Assembly: GCF_000067165.1 (NCBI RefSeq) | Contig: NC_010162.1 | Coordinates: 8,439,001 to 8,503,000 of the forward strand | DNA length: 64,000 nt | From: Sorangium cellulosum So ce56 | GTDB lineage: Bacteria > Myxococcota_A > Polyangia > Polyangiales > Polyangiaceae | Reading direction: 5' to 3' | Part shown: positions 41,806 to 50,187 of the stretch, one piece after another | How the letters are laid out: each line of letters starts with the position of its first letter | How positions within the stretch are numbered: the stretch's first letter is position 1 | Notes under the pieces: generated by a model | What the model was told of the DNA's origin: nothing | What the model saw: the letters and a program-made list of their open reading frames with translations, nothing else | Databases searched by the model: none | Translations under genes and position numbers: made by a program

Positions 41806-42821
41806 GGGCTCACCTCGATGCGAACCCCCGAGAGATCCGACGAGAGGGTCACGGTCCCCATGATGCCCCGTAGCGTCGTCGGGTCCTTCGGCCTGAACAG
41901 AAAGTAGCTGCCCACAGCCGCCCCCGCGACGAGCGCGCCGCCGCCGATCCAGAGCCATGTCGTGCCGAGGCCACCGGGCTGCACGACCGGACTCAGGGTC
42001 ACCGCCAGCCTGTGCGTCCTCTCCTCTTCGATGAAGACGTCGGCCTGGTAGGCGACTCTCCCTGGGGCCGTGACGCGGAGCCCGTGAGGGCCGCGCGCCA
42101 GCGCTCCGCTCCACCGGCCTCGGGCAACCACGCGCCCATCGACCGCGATCGTGTCGCCGGCGCCGGCCTCGACGACGAGCCACCCGCTGCGCGAGAGCTC
42201 CTCCAGCGAGGCCGCGACGCTGACCTCCGTCGCCCCGGCGACCTGCTCGGTGCGCACGTACTCCTTGAACCCGGGCTTCGCGACCCGGATCCTCCGCGTG
42301 CCGATATCGACGAGCACGGGGCCGGGTAGCGGCGATGTCCCGATCGCCTCGTCGTCGACGAAGATCTCCGCGCCGTCCTGATCGACCGTCACAGCCAGAC
42401 GACTGACGAGCTTCTTCACCTCGCCGATGAGCGAGGTCGTGGCCTGCCGCTCCACGTCCGTGAGCAGGGGGCCGGCGTCGCGCTGGTACCGCTCGAGCAG
42501 CAGCAGCACGCTCGCATAACGGCGCAGCTTCTTCTCGCAAGCTGCGATGTTCCAGATCAGCCGCGGATCGCCCGAGAGCTCGTGAGCGTGCTGGAACTTG
42601 AATCGTGCGCCCCTGAAATCACCATCGCTGTAGAGGAGCCTGCCTGTCTCGTAATCGTCCTTGGCCGCACCGGTGAGCGCCTGAGCCAGGGGGACCCGCG
42701 AGGGGCGCGTGGCCGGGGCGGGCTGGCCCGGCGGAGGCTCCGCGAGCGCCGGCCCGCCGAACAGGATCAATGTGCCCGCCAGGGCGTACGGGAAACGAGA
42801 AAGATGGTTACCGGATCGCAC
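41802..42821 (-). CDS. Exported TPR/PEGA-domain protein, kinase operon member
   Basis: A 339-residue paralogue of the 9760 and 27535 products. After a signal peptide ending near ALA-EP (residue 28), TPR-like helices (YETGRLLYSDGDFRGAR, then LIWNIAACEKKLRRYAS) lead to a clear PEGA repeat (AEIFVDDEAIGTSPLPG) and a second beta segment (DTIAVDGRVVARGRW). One membrane segment lies near residue 290, followed by a short beta tail. The GTG start has GAGGGG 5 nt upstream. It begins 33 nt after the kinase stop and overlaps the next gene by 4 nt. Confidence 0.88.
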   Translation of the reverse strand: MRSGNHLSRFPYALAGTLILFGGPALAEPPPGQPAPATRPSRVPLAQALTGAAKDDYETGRLLYSDGDFRGARFKFQHAHELSGDPRLIWNIAACEKKLRRYASVLLLLERYQRDAGPLLTDVERQATTSLIGEVKKLVSRLAVTVDQDGAEIFVDDEAIGTSPLPGPVLVDIGTRRIRVAKPGFKEYVRTEQVAGATEVSVAASLEELSRSGWLVVEAGAGDTIAVDGRVVARGRWSGALARGPHGLRVTAPGRVAYQADVFIEEERTHRLAVTLSPVVQPGGLGTTWLWIGGGALVAGAAVGSYFLFRPKDPTTLRGIMGTVTLSSDLSGVRIEVSP

Positions 42822-42854
42822 GAATCCCCTCGGGTCAGGGCGGTGACGGCGTGA

Positions 42855-44402
42855 TCACTGCAAAGGCATGTCGAGGACGCTCTTGGCGGGCTCGGCCGTC
42901 GGCGCTTGATGGACGCTCCGCGCGGGGGCGGGCAGCGGCGGGCGCGCCGGAGCGGGTGGGCGCGGGGTTCCCAGGACAGCCGGCTTGCGCGGCTCCTTCG
43001 CCCTTACCGGCGCGGCTTCCGGCGGCGCCGCGGGCTTGGGCGCTGCGGGCGTCAGCGCCGCGGGTGTGGGCGCCTCGGGCGTGGGCGCCGCGGGTGCCGG
43101 CGCGGTCACCTCGTAAAGCGGCACGGAGTCCGCTGGAACAGCCGCGTTTGCGGAGTGGGCAGCGTCGGCGACCCCACCGCGTGCGGCAGCGTCTTGGCCA
43201 GCCCGATCGAGCGCCTGTGGCTCGGTCGCGACGAAACGCGCATAGTACAATATTCCACCCACGACGAGCGCGAGCGCCACACCCGCGCCCAACCAGGCAG
43301 CGCGGGGTGTTCCTTGCACCCTGGTCGCGCCTGTGGCCCAGGAGCTGTGCGTCACGGGGGTCGGCGCAAGACCCGCGGCCGGCTCGGTCGCTGACAGCTG
43401 CAGCGACGACGGCGGCTGAGATGGCTGCGAGCTCCTTCCCTCGATGTACGGCTGCGAGCTCCTTCCCTCGGCGCTGGCTGGCGGCGTCGCCTGCACGCCG
43501 AGCACGCGCTCGATCCGCTGCGGCGAGATCGCCGCCTGCAGCGGCGGCCCGAACGGGGCGATCGCCCGCGCGAGCTCGGCCATGTTCGCGAACCTGCGCG
43601 CGGCGTCCTTCTCGAGGCACCGGTGGATGGCGCCCTCGAGCTCGCGCGGCAGATCGGTGCGCGTCGGTGTGATCGGGTCCGGCGGCTCGGTGTTGACCTT
43701 GAGGACGAGCTCGCCGAACGTGTCCGCTGGAAAGGGGATGCGCGCGGTGAGCAGCTGATAGAGGACCACGCCCATCGACCAGATGTCGGAGCGTGCGTCG
43801 ACGCGGTGCGAGGCGCGCATCTGCTCGGGGGACATGTAGAGTGGAGAGCCGAGGACCGCGGTGCTCTTCGTGAGCACGAGCCCAGGCCCGCCGGCCTCGT
43901 CGGTCATCGCCTTTGAGATGCCGAAATCGAGCACCTTGACGATCTCCGAGCCGTCCGCCGCCTTCGCGAGAAAGAGGTTCGCCGGCTTGATGTCGCGGTG
44001 GACAATCCCGTGCGCGTGCGCCTCGGCGATGGCCTCGCAGGCCTCCAGGACGTAGCCGACCGCTCGCTCGATCGGCAGCGGGCCCTCCGCCTCGATCACC
44101 GCCGAAAGATCGCGACCGTCGAGGTATTCCATCACCATGTAGGGAGCGCCGCTCGGCAAGGTGTCCACGTCGTGGATCCGCGCTGCGTGCTCGCTCTTCA
44201 TCCGGACGCTGGCGCGCCCCTCCCGCAGGAAGCGCTCGACGACCTCCGGCGTCGCGCTGGACAGCAGCACCTTGATCGCCACGAGCTGGCGGAGGTGAGC
44301 GTGCCTTGCGGCGACGACGAGGCCCATGCCTCCCTGGCCGAGAACCCGCTCGACGCGGTACTTCCCCGCGAGCACGTCGCCTGCGTTCAACGTGAGCTGC
44401 AT
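42855..44402 (-). CDS. Membrane Ser/Thr protein kinase
   Basis: A 515-residue Hanks-type kinase. The kinase domain (about 12-280) has GQGGMGLVVAA, VAIKVLL with the ATP-anchoring Lys, HRDIKPANL, DFGISK and SPLYMSPEQM. The linker is Ser/Gln-rich and includes a doubled EGRSSQP motif. One membrane segment (about 366-390) and a Pro/Ala-rich outer domain follow. It is the first gene of an operon with the PEGA protein and the propeller lipoprotein, which probably act in the same envelope signalling system. Confidence 0.93.
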   Translation of the reverse strand: MQLTLNAGDVLAGKYRVERVLGQGGMGLVVAARHAHLRQLVAIKVLLSSATPEVVERFLREGRASVRMKSEHAARIHDVDTLPSGAPYMVMEYLDGRDLSAVIEAEGPLPIERAVGYVLEACEAIAEAHAHGIVHRDIKPANLFLAKAADGSEIVKVLDFGISKAMTDEAGGPGLVLTKSTAVLGSPLYMSPEQMRASHRVDARSDIWSMGVVLYQLLTARIPFPADTFGELVLKVNTEPPDPITPTRTDLPRELEGAIHRCLEKDAARRFANMAELARAIAPFGPPLQAAISPQRIERVLGVQATPPASAEGRSSQPYIEGRSSQPSQPPSSLQLSATEPAAGLAPTPVTHSSWATGATRVQGTPRAAWLGAGVALALVVGGILYYARFVATEPQALDRAGQDAAARGGVADAAHSANAAVPADSVPLYEVTAPAPAAPTPEAPTPAALTPAAPKPAAPPEAAPVRAKEPRKPAVLGTPRPPAPARPPLPAPARSVHQAPTAEPAKSVLDMPLQ

Positions 44403-44667
44403 GATGCCGTCGTGCGTCCGCCGCCGAGCGGCGGTCTCGTCAGCACATCGTACTGCATGCCACCACCCGACGACCAGCGACGTGGCGAGCGCTCCCTCAT
44501 TCTTCCATGATCACCGCGCTCCCGCTGCACGCACCGCGTCGAGCGGGTGCTCCCCTGCGCCCTCGCGGGCGCCGGCCGTGAGTGCGGAAGCTGGGTCTCG
44601 AGGACATCGAGTGGGCCCCGGGGCGCCGCTGCGAACGCTGTTCGAGCGACGCCCCCGGGCCGCCACA

Positions 44668-45048
44668 TCAAGGCAGCTGCGCGGACCTAGGCGCGCACCG
44701 CTGCATGTAGGCCGGCTCGGGACAGCCGTCGTGCGTCAGGATCTCGCCGTCCAGGCACTTCACGAGCGCCGCCCGGATATCGAGGCACCTCCCCCGCCCC
44801 GCCTCAACACATCGGTGCTCCGTGGTGGTCCCGTTCGCGCAGCCGTCGAGCTGGCCCTCGGGGCACTCGAGGAGCGGCCCAGTCGAACAGTCGTTCTCCC
44901 GCCGCTCGCCCGCCGCCATCGACGTCCCCTGGGTCGCCGGCTGCTGGCTCGAGCAAGCCGCGATCGAGACGAGCGCGAGCCCCGTGAAGAGGAGCCCTGT
45001 GAAGAAGAGGCTCAGACCCCGGCGGGGCGAGTCGCTGCGCGTGTGCAT
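44668..45048 (-). CDS. Small Cys-containing lipoprotein
   Basis: A 126-residue lipoprotein with a signal and lipobox IAAC (about residue 32). The mature part has eight further Cys in pairs with DCSTGPLLECPEGQLDGC and RCVEAGRGRCLDI, suggesting a small disulfide-bonded domain. GGAGA lies about 8 nt before the ATG. It stands alone, and no family is recognised. Confidence 0.75.
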   Translation of the reverse strand: MHTRSDSPRRGLSLFFTGLLFTGLALVSIAACSSQQPATQGTSMAAGERRENDCSTGPLLECPEGQLDGCANGTTTEHRCVEAGRGRCLDIRAALVKCLDGEILTHDGCPEPAYMQRCAPRSAQLP

Positions 45049-45213
45049 ACCGTCGTTCTCCGTGGATCAAGCCCGGCCGCGGAGCCCCGAAGGCGGGTCG
45101 CCACCCGAGCGGGCGGCAGCGTACTCCACGCCACGTCCGCGGGACGATAGGGTTCCGACCCACGCTCGCCTCGTCCCGCAGGCGCGGCCGAGGTCAAGAC
45201 CCGATGGCCCTGA

Positions 45214-45849
45214 TCAAAACGCGCCGCCGCCGTGCGCGAGCAGCGCCCACGTGTCGCCGCCCGTCGGGCTCGTCGCGCCGCCGAGGCTCAGGTCGTCGAA
45301 GAACGCAGGACGGAAGTTGAACCGAGCGCCCAGCTTGACGTTGCGCGTGACGAGCCGCTCCACGCCCGCGGTGAGCGGCACCGACAGCGCGAACGCGTCG
45401 CCGCCGCGGCCCGCCCAGCCCACGTAGCCCACGCCCGCGACAACGAACGGCTGCACGATCGCCTCGTCGGCGCGCAGGATGTTGTAACGCAGGCCCGCGT
45501 CGAGCGCGGTCATCACCAGCGATTTCCCCGCGATCGTTCGCTGGTTCACCGAGCCGGTGTAGTTGCCCTCGACGGCCACGCGCGGCGACATGGTCCCGGT
45601 CACCCGCACGTTCCAGCTCGGCCCGACGCCCGCGGCGCCGCCCACGTAGCCCAGCACCCCAAAGCCGCCCTCGACCGCGACAGTGGGCTCCGGGATGCGC
45701 CGGATGAGCGGTTGATCCGCCGGAGGGAGATTGCCTGTCGGCCGGGCGTGCTGATCCCGGCCCGCCGCGCCCTGCGCCTCCGCCGCGCCGGCGAGCGCCA
45801 TCATTCCGGCGGCGGTCATGGCGGCCGCCGCGAGTCGTCGCGTGCTCAT
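45214..45849 (-). CDS. Outer-membrane beta-barrel protein
   Basis: A 211-residue exported protein. The signal peptide ends near AEAQ (residue 26). The remainder alternates hydrophobic and polar residues in short strands (VAVEGNYTGS, LDAGLRYNIL, VKLGARFNFRPAF) with Gly-rich turns and ends in a Phe, the classical final residue of outer-membrane barrels recognised by the BAM complex. It resembles OmpA-like/OmpW-like small barrels; the substrate is unknown. GGAG lies 9 nt upstream of the ATG. The open frame further upstream lacks signals. Confidence 0.8.
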   Translation of the reverse strand: MSTRRLAAAAMTAAGMMALAGAAEAQGAAGRDQHARPTGNLPPADQPLIRRIPEPTVAVEGGFGVLGYVGGAAGVGPSWNVRVTGTMSPRVAVEGNYTGSVNQRTIAGKSLVMTALDAGLRYNILRADEAIVQPFVVAGVGYVGWAGRGGDAFALSVPLTAGVERLVTRNVKLGARFNFRPAFFDDLSLGGATSPTGGDTWALLAHGGGAF

Positions 45850-46161
45850 TGCAGTTGTCTCCGGTTGGCTCGTTCCGTCTTCGACGACCGCCTCGTGCAC
45901 ACCGCAGGCCACACGCGGCTGTGCAGCGCAGGTCCGGCGGGCTGCGCCCTGCGCCGCACCGGCGGCGGCCACCGAAACCATGGCGCCGCTCGCTCGTATC
46001 TCGGACATGGGACTCATGGAACCGAGGCGCCGAGCGGGCGGCCAAGCGAGGGCGATGACTCCGATCTCCCTTCCCGGGCGCCGGCCATCCTGTTCAAGTG
46101 GAGACCGCCGCGCGCCGCCGTGCGCGGGCGCGCAACGACCCGAGAGATCCAGGAGGCGAGC
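45850..46161. other. Divergent intergenic region
   Basis: This 312-bp stretch separates the barrel and YceI-like genes, which are divergent. It probably holds both promoters. No convincing gene, RNA or repeat was seen. Confidence 0.45.
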
Positions 46162-47001
46162 GTGACGACGATCCGGACAGGGACCTTGCTCCTCCTCGCG
46201 CTCGCGGCCGCCGGCCTGGGCGCGGCCGCGTGCCAGGGGGAGCAGCCGAGCCTCGCGCCCGCCGCGACCGAGCTCAAGGCGCCGGAGCCGAAGGCGCCCG
46301 CCGCGGCGGCCTTCGCGATCGACCGCGCGGGCAGCAAGGTCGAGCTCGTGATGGATGCGCCGCAGGAGAAGATCCGCGGGCGGATCGCGGGCGCCGCCGC
46401 GGGGACGCTCCAGGTCGACCCCGCCGACGTCACGAGGACGACGGGCCTCATCACGGTCGACCTCTCCACGATCGAGCTCTTCCAGACCGCCGTGGGCGAC
46501 GACGGCAAGCCCGGCGAGGAGAAGAAGAGCGACCTGCAGAACCAGCACGCGCGCACCTGGCTCGAGATCTCGAAGGACACGCCCGACGACGTCCGCGCGA
46601 AGAACGAGAAGGCCCAGTTCGCGATCCGGTCGATCTCGACCTCCGGCGAGAAGGACCTCTCGAAGCTGTCCGGCGCGGAGCGGACGGTGACCGTCACGGC
46701 GTCGGGCGACCTGCTGCTGCACCAGCGGCAGTCCCCGAGGACCGTGGAGCTCATCGCCACGTTCAGGTACGAGGGCGAGAGGCCCGCGAGCGTCACCGTG
46801 AAGACGGCGAAGCCGTTCCCGGTGGGGCTCGCCGAGCACGACGTCCGCCCGCGCGAGGCGTTCGGCAAGCTCGCCCAGAAGACGCTCGAGGTGCTCTCGC
46901 CCAAGGTCGCCAAGGAGGCGATGGTGACGCTCGAGCTGACCGCGACAGCCGGCGCGGCCCCCGCGGCGCCGGCGGCGGCAGCGGACGGCGGCGCGCGGTG
47001 A
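46162..47001 (+). CDS. Lipoprotein with YceI-like lipocalin domain
   Basis: A 279-residue lipoprotein with a GTG start, AGGAGG 5 nt upstream and a lipobox AAAC near residue 24. After a short Pro/Ala linker, residues about 50-250 match the YceI-like eight-stranded barrel: FAIDRAGSKVELVM, GLITVDLSTIELFQT, and VTVTASGDLLLHQRQ in the usual order. YceI proteins bind isoprenoid or other hydrophobic ligands in the envelope. A C-terminal Ala/Pro tail follows. It lies about 200 bp before the MNIO operon on the same strand; some MNIO clusters neighbour envelope stress genes, but membership is unproven. Confidence 0.85.
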   Translation: MTTIRTGTLLLLALAAAGLGAAACQGEQPSLAPAATELKAPEPKAPAAAAFAIDRAGSKVELVMDAPQEKIRGRIAGAAAGTLQVDPADVTRTTGLITVDLSTIELFQTAVGDDGKPGEEKKSDLQNQHARTWLEISKDTPDDVRAKNEKAQFAIRSISTSGEKDLSKLSGAERTVTVTASGDLLLHQRQSPRTVELIATFRYEGERPASVTVKTAKPFPVGLAEHDVRPREAFGKLAQKTLEVLSPKVAKEAMVTLELTATAGAAPAAPAAAADGGAR

Positions 47002-47104
47002 GCGCGGCGCGCCGCCCGCAAGTGGGCCGTTGCGGCGACGCAGCGGCTCTGAGATGACACGGCGGTCCGGAAGCCGCCGGAAGCCGGATCACGCCTCGCC
47101 CGCC

Positions 47105-47191
47105 GGAGGGCGCAGGCCCGACGTGACGATGACGGAGGGCGCAGGCCCGTCGAGACGACAACGGTGGGCGCAGGCCCGACGTGACGAGAAC
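47105..47191 (+). repeat. Three 29-bp direct repeats before the MNIO-operon precursor gene
   Basis: The core GGGCGCAGGCCCG occurs at 47108, 47137 and 47166, a strict 29-bp period, followed each time by a variable ACGTGACGA-type segment. The array ends 15 bp before the ribosome-binding site of the precursor gene. There are no spacers, so it is not a CRISPR; it may be a regulator-binding array or a small expansion. Confidence 0.85.
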
Positions 47192-47206
47192 CAGAGGAGC
47201 CACACG

Positions 47207-47632
47207 ATGCTGTCGAAGAAGAGCATTTACGAGACCCTCGCCGCGCTGAGCGCCGGCGCCATGGTGATGAGCGGCTGCGCCGGCGCGCAGGCGCCGGTCA
47301 ACGCGAGCGAGGTCCCCGCCGAGCAGACCGCCCCCGCCCCGGCCGAGCCCGCGCCGGCGCCCGGGCCGACCGAGGCCGCCTCCGGCGACGCCGCCGCGGG
47401 CGCGAACGTCCCCGCCGCCCCGGCCGCGCCCGCGCCGCCGAGCGACGCGCAGTCCGCCGCGACCTCGCCGCAGGTCGCCCCCACGGCCACCCCGGCGGCC
47501 ACGGCCGCGCCGCCCGCGCCGCCCACCGCGGCCCCGGCCACCGCCGCCCCGGCCAAGCCCGCCGCCAAGAAGACGGGCGCCGCCGCGAAGAAGCCCGGCC
47601 ACGCGGGCTGCGGCCAGGGCACCTGCGGCTGA
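47207..47632 (+). CDS. Candidate MNIO-modified precursor: Pro/Ala lipoprotein with CGQGTCG tail
   Basis: A 141-residue peptide with a signal and lipobox MSGC (residue about 24), a long Pro/Ala/Thr low-complexity spacer (about 28-120), a Lys-rich stretch (KPAAKKTGAAAKKPG) and a C-terminal GCGQGTCG with two Cys. Short Cys/Gly motifs at the end of exported small proteins, encoded directly before a DUF692 enzyme, are the hallmark of HvfA/BufA-type RiPP precursors whose Cys become thiooxazole-type copper ligands. The spacing CGxGxCG resembles the HvfA EGKCG repeats but is not identical. GAGGAG lies 7 nt before the ATG. That this protein is the substrate is inference from position and motif. Confidence 0.7.
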   Translation: MLSKKSIYETLAALSAGAMVMSGCAGAQAPVNASEVPAEQTAPAPAEPAPAPGPTEAASGDAAAGANVPAAPAAPAPPSDAQSAATSPQVAPTATPAATAAPPAPPTAAPATAAPAKPAAKKTGAAAKKPGHAGCGQGTCG

Positions 47633-47663
47633 TCGCGGCCTCCCGCGCCCTCCCCGCACCCCC

Positions 47664-48545
47664 ATGACCGGCAGCGCGCTCACCGGCGTCGGCCTCGGGC
47701 TCCGATGGGAGTTCCTCGACGAGGTGCTCGCGGCGCTCGACGCGCCCGATCACGGCGCGCGCGACGCGGCGCTGCCCGTCCCCTTCTTCGAGCTCTCCCC
47801 CGAGAACTACATGCGGCGCGGCGGCTACTTCCCCGCCGCCATCGAGCGCGTCCGGGAGCACCGCCCGATCCTGACGCACGGGCTCACCCTGTCCGTCGGC
47901 GGGCTCGATCCGCTCGACGCCGGCTACCTGCGCGCGCTCGGGGGGTTCCTGGAGCGGCTCGATCCCCCCTTCCACAGCGACCACCTCTGCTTCTCCGGGG
48001 TCGACGGCGCGTTCCTCCACGACCTCCTGCCGCTCCCGCACACGTCCGCGGCCGCCGCCCACGCCGCGGCCCGCATCCGCGAGGCGGAGCAGCGGCTCGA
48101 GCGCCCGATGGCGATCGAGAACATCACCTACTACCTGGTCCCGGGCCGCGCCTCGCTCGACGAGGCCGACTTCCTCGTCGAGGTGCTCGAGCGCGCCGGC
48201 TGCCGGCTCCTGCTCGACGTGAACAACGTCTACGTCAACGCCCGGAACCACGGCTTCGACCCGGTCGCGTTCCTGGAGAAGATCCCTCCCGAGCGCGTGG
48301 CCGCGATGCACGTCGCGGGGCATGAATGGCGCGACGACGCGGAGGTCCTCGTCGACACGCACGGCGCGCCGGCCATCGCCCCGGTGCTCGACCTGCTCGC
48401 CCGCGCGGTCGCGCGGACCGGGCCGGTGCCGGTCGTGCTCGAGCGGGACAACGACGTGCCGCCGCTCGGCGCGCTGCTCGCCGAGCTCGCCGAGGTCGAC
48501 GCGGCGTACCGGCGCGGGCTCGCCGCGCGGGAGGCGCGAGCGTGA
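47664..48545 (+). CDS. MNIO-family (DUF692) multinuclear iron oxygenase
   Basis: A 293-residue TIM-barrel enzyme of the MbnB/TglH/HvfB/BufB family, which uses two or three iron ions to oxidise Cys in peptide substrates. Family signatures are complete: VGLGLRWEF, SPENYM, LTHGLTLSVGG, HSDHLCFSG, IENITYYL, LLDVNNVYVN with its Asn pair, HVAGHEW, VDTHG and LERDND. It starts 31 nt after the precursor-like gene and its stop overlaps the start of the partner gene, forming a tight operon. The predicted product is a thiooxazole or related modification on the CGQGTCG peptide; substrate identity is untested. Confidence 0.9.
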   Translation: MTGSALTGVGLGLRWEFLDEVLAALDAPDHGARDAALPVPFFELSPENYMRRGGYFPAAIERVREHRPILTHGLTLSVGGLDPLDAGYLRALGGFLERLDPPFHSDHLCFSGVDGAFLHDLLPLPHTSAAAAHAAARIREAEQRLERPMAIENITYYLVPGRASLDEADFLVEVLERAGCRLLLDVNNVYVNARNHGFDPVAFLEKIPPERVAAMHVAGHEWRDDAEVLVDTHGAPAIAPVLDLLARAVARTGPVPVVLERDNDVPPLGALLAELAEVDAAYRRGLAAREARA

Positions 48546-49507
48546 GCGGGGCGCGCGGGGTGTGGGAGGCGGGCGAGGCGGGCGCGACCTGCGAGGCGGG
48601 CGAGGCGTCGAACACGCCGCCGCCGGAGCTCGCGGCGCTGGAGCGGGCGCTCCAGCGGAGCGTGACCGCGCCGGACGGCGAGGCGATCGCGGCCGATCCC
48701 CGCGCGTGGCTCGCCCGCGCCGGGCTCGAGGGGCCGGACCTCGAGGCGATGGCGGCGCTCCCGCCGAAGCGGCTGCTGCTCTACCGGAGCCTCATCCGCC
48801 GCGGGCTGACGGGCGCGATCCGCGCCGGGATCCCGCGGACCGCAGCGCGGCTCGGCGCGCGGTTCGAGGCGGACGTGGCGCGCTTCATCGAGGCGGAGCC
48901 GCCCCGGTCCCGCTACCTCCGCGACGTCGCGTTCGAGTTCGTGGGCTTCGCGGCGCCGCGCTGGGCCGGGGATCCGGAGGTCCCCGCGTACCTCGCGGAT
49001 CTCGCGCGCCACGAGCTGGCCGCCTTCGCGGCGGCCTGCGCCGAGCAGGACGAGGAGGCCGGCGCGGGCGGGGCGTCAGGGCCGCTCGGCGACGAGGCGC
49101 CGGCAACGCCGGGCGACGTGGCGCCGGGCGACGCGGCGCCGGGGTCCCCCGGCGAAGCGCTCTCGCTCGACCGGGGGGCGCGCTTCCAGCGGGCCGCGGC
49201 GCTCGTGCGCTACGAGCACGCGGTCCACAGGCTGCTGGGCGACGCGTCGGCGCGCGACGTGCCGGCCCGCGAGCCCACCCGCCTGCTCGTGTACCGCGAC
49301 GCCGCGCACGACGTGCGCTTCCTCGAGCTCACGCCGCTCGCGGCCGAGATCCTGGGCCGCCTCCTCGCGGGCGCCGCGCTCGGGGAGGCCGTGGTCGCGG
49401 GCTGCGCCGCGCTGGGACACCCGGTCGACGGGCCGGTGCTGGAGAGCACCGCCGCCCTGCTGAGCGACCTCGCCGAGCGCGGGGCGCTCCTCGGGCCGTC
49501 GCGATGA
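48542..49507 (+). CDS. DUF2063-like (BufC/HvfC-type) partner of the MNIO enzyme
   Basis: A 321-residue protein whose GTG overlaps the MNIO stop by 4 nt. The N-terminal half is helical, with ELAALERALQRSVTAPDGEA and RSLIRRGLTGAIRAGIPRTAARLG, the arrangement of DUF2063 proteins, which act as leader-binding partners for MNIO enzymes. The PRTAARLGARFEADVARFI segment is especially family-like. The C-terminal part has a winged-helix-like LEGRLLAGAALGEAV-type stretch (LGRLLAGAALGEAVVAG). It would deliver the precursor to the oxygenase. Its last codon overlaps the sigma-factor ATG. Confidence 0.8.
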   Translation: MSGARGVWEAGEAGATCEAGEASNTPPPELAALERALQRSVTAPDGEAIAADPRAWLARAGLEGPDLEAMAALPPKRLLLYRSLIRRGLTGAIRAGIPRTAARLGARFEADVARFIEAEPPRSRYLRDVAFEFVGFAAPRWAGDPEVPAYLADLARHELAAFAAACAEQDEEAGAGGASGPLGDEAPATPGDVAPGDAAPGSPGEALSLDRGARFQRAAALVRYEHAVHRLLGDASARDVPAREPTRLLVYRDAAHDVRFLELTPLAAEILGRLLAGAALGEAVVAGCAALGHPVDGPVLESTAALLSDLAERGALLGPSR

Positions 49508-50187
49508 TCGCCGGCGCGCAGACGGTGTATGCCGTCAGGACCGCCATGGATGAGCTCGCCCTGAACGAAGCGATGGACCGGTACGCGTGCGGCGACGCGC
49601 GCGCGTTTCCGGAGCTGCACCGCGCGCTCGCGGCGCGCCTCCTCGCGTACCTCACCCGGATGAGCGGCTCGGAGACGCTCGCGGGCGACCTGACGCAGGA
49701 GACGTTCCTGCGGATGCACCGCGCCCGATCGAGCTTCGCCCGCGGCGGCGCCGTCGCGCCGTGGGCCTACGCCATCGCGCGCAACGTCTACCTGGATCAC
49801 GCGCGCGCCCAGAAGCACCGCGGCACCGAGCGCCTCCCGAGCGATCCGGGCGCGGAGCCGCCGGACGCGCGCGGCGCGGACGCCGAGGCGGTCGCGATCG
49901 CCTCCGAGACGGCGCGGGCGGTGGAGCGGACGCTGGCGGGCCTGCCGGCGTCGCAGCGCGAGGCGTTCATCCTCATCCGGTACGAGGGGCTCAGCGTGCA
50001 GGACGCCGCGGCGGTCCTGGGGACGACCACGAGCGCGGTGAAGCTCCGCGCGTTCCGCGCCTACGAGGCGCTGCGGGCGGCGCTCGACGATCTCAAGCGG
50101 CGGCCCGAGGCGGAACCAGGAGGCGCGGAGGAGCGCCGCCGGGGCAAGGGCCAGGGGAGCGTCCGGGGAGGTGCCAATGTCGAATGA
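49504..50187 (+). CDS. ECF (extracytoplasmic function) RNA polymerase sigma factor
   Basis: A 227-residue sigma-70 family protein. Region 2 (about 20-100) has LAGDLTQETFLRMHRARSSF and WAYAIARNVYLDHAR. Region 4 (about 140-205) has LPASQREAFILIRYEGLS, VQDAAAVLGTTTSAVKLR as the -35-binding helix-turn-helix. The ATG overlaps the DUF2063-like stop by 4 nt (ATGA) and its end overlaps the anti-sigma start by 11 nt. It probably activates this operon in response to a metal or envelope signal through the NrsF-like protein. An internal ATG at 49546 is an alternative start. Confidence 0.93.
   Translation: MIAGAQTVYAVRTAMDELALNEAMDRYACGDARAFPELHRALAARLLAYLTRMSGSETLAGDLTQETFLRMHRARSSFARGGAVAPWAYAIARNVYLDHARAQKHRGTERLPSDPGAEPPDARGADAEAVAIASETARAVERTLAGLPASQREAFILIRYEGLSVQDAAAVLGTTTSAVKLRAFRAYEALRAALDDLKRRPEAEPGGAEERRRGKGQGSVRGGANVE

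Noticed and set aside
47105..47191. CRISPR-like array
   Set aside because: The three 29-bp units are contiguous with no spacers and there are no cas genes.
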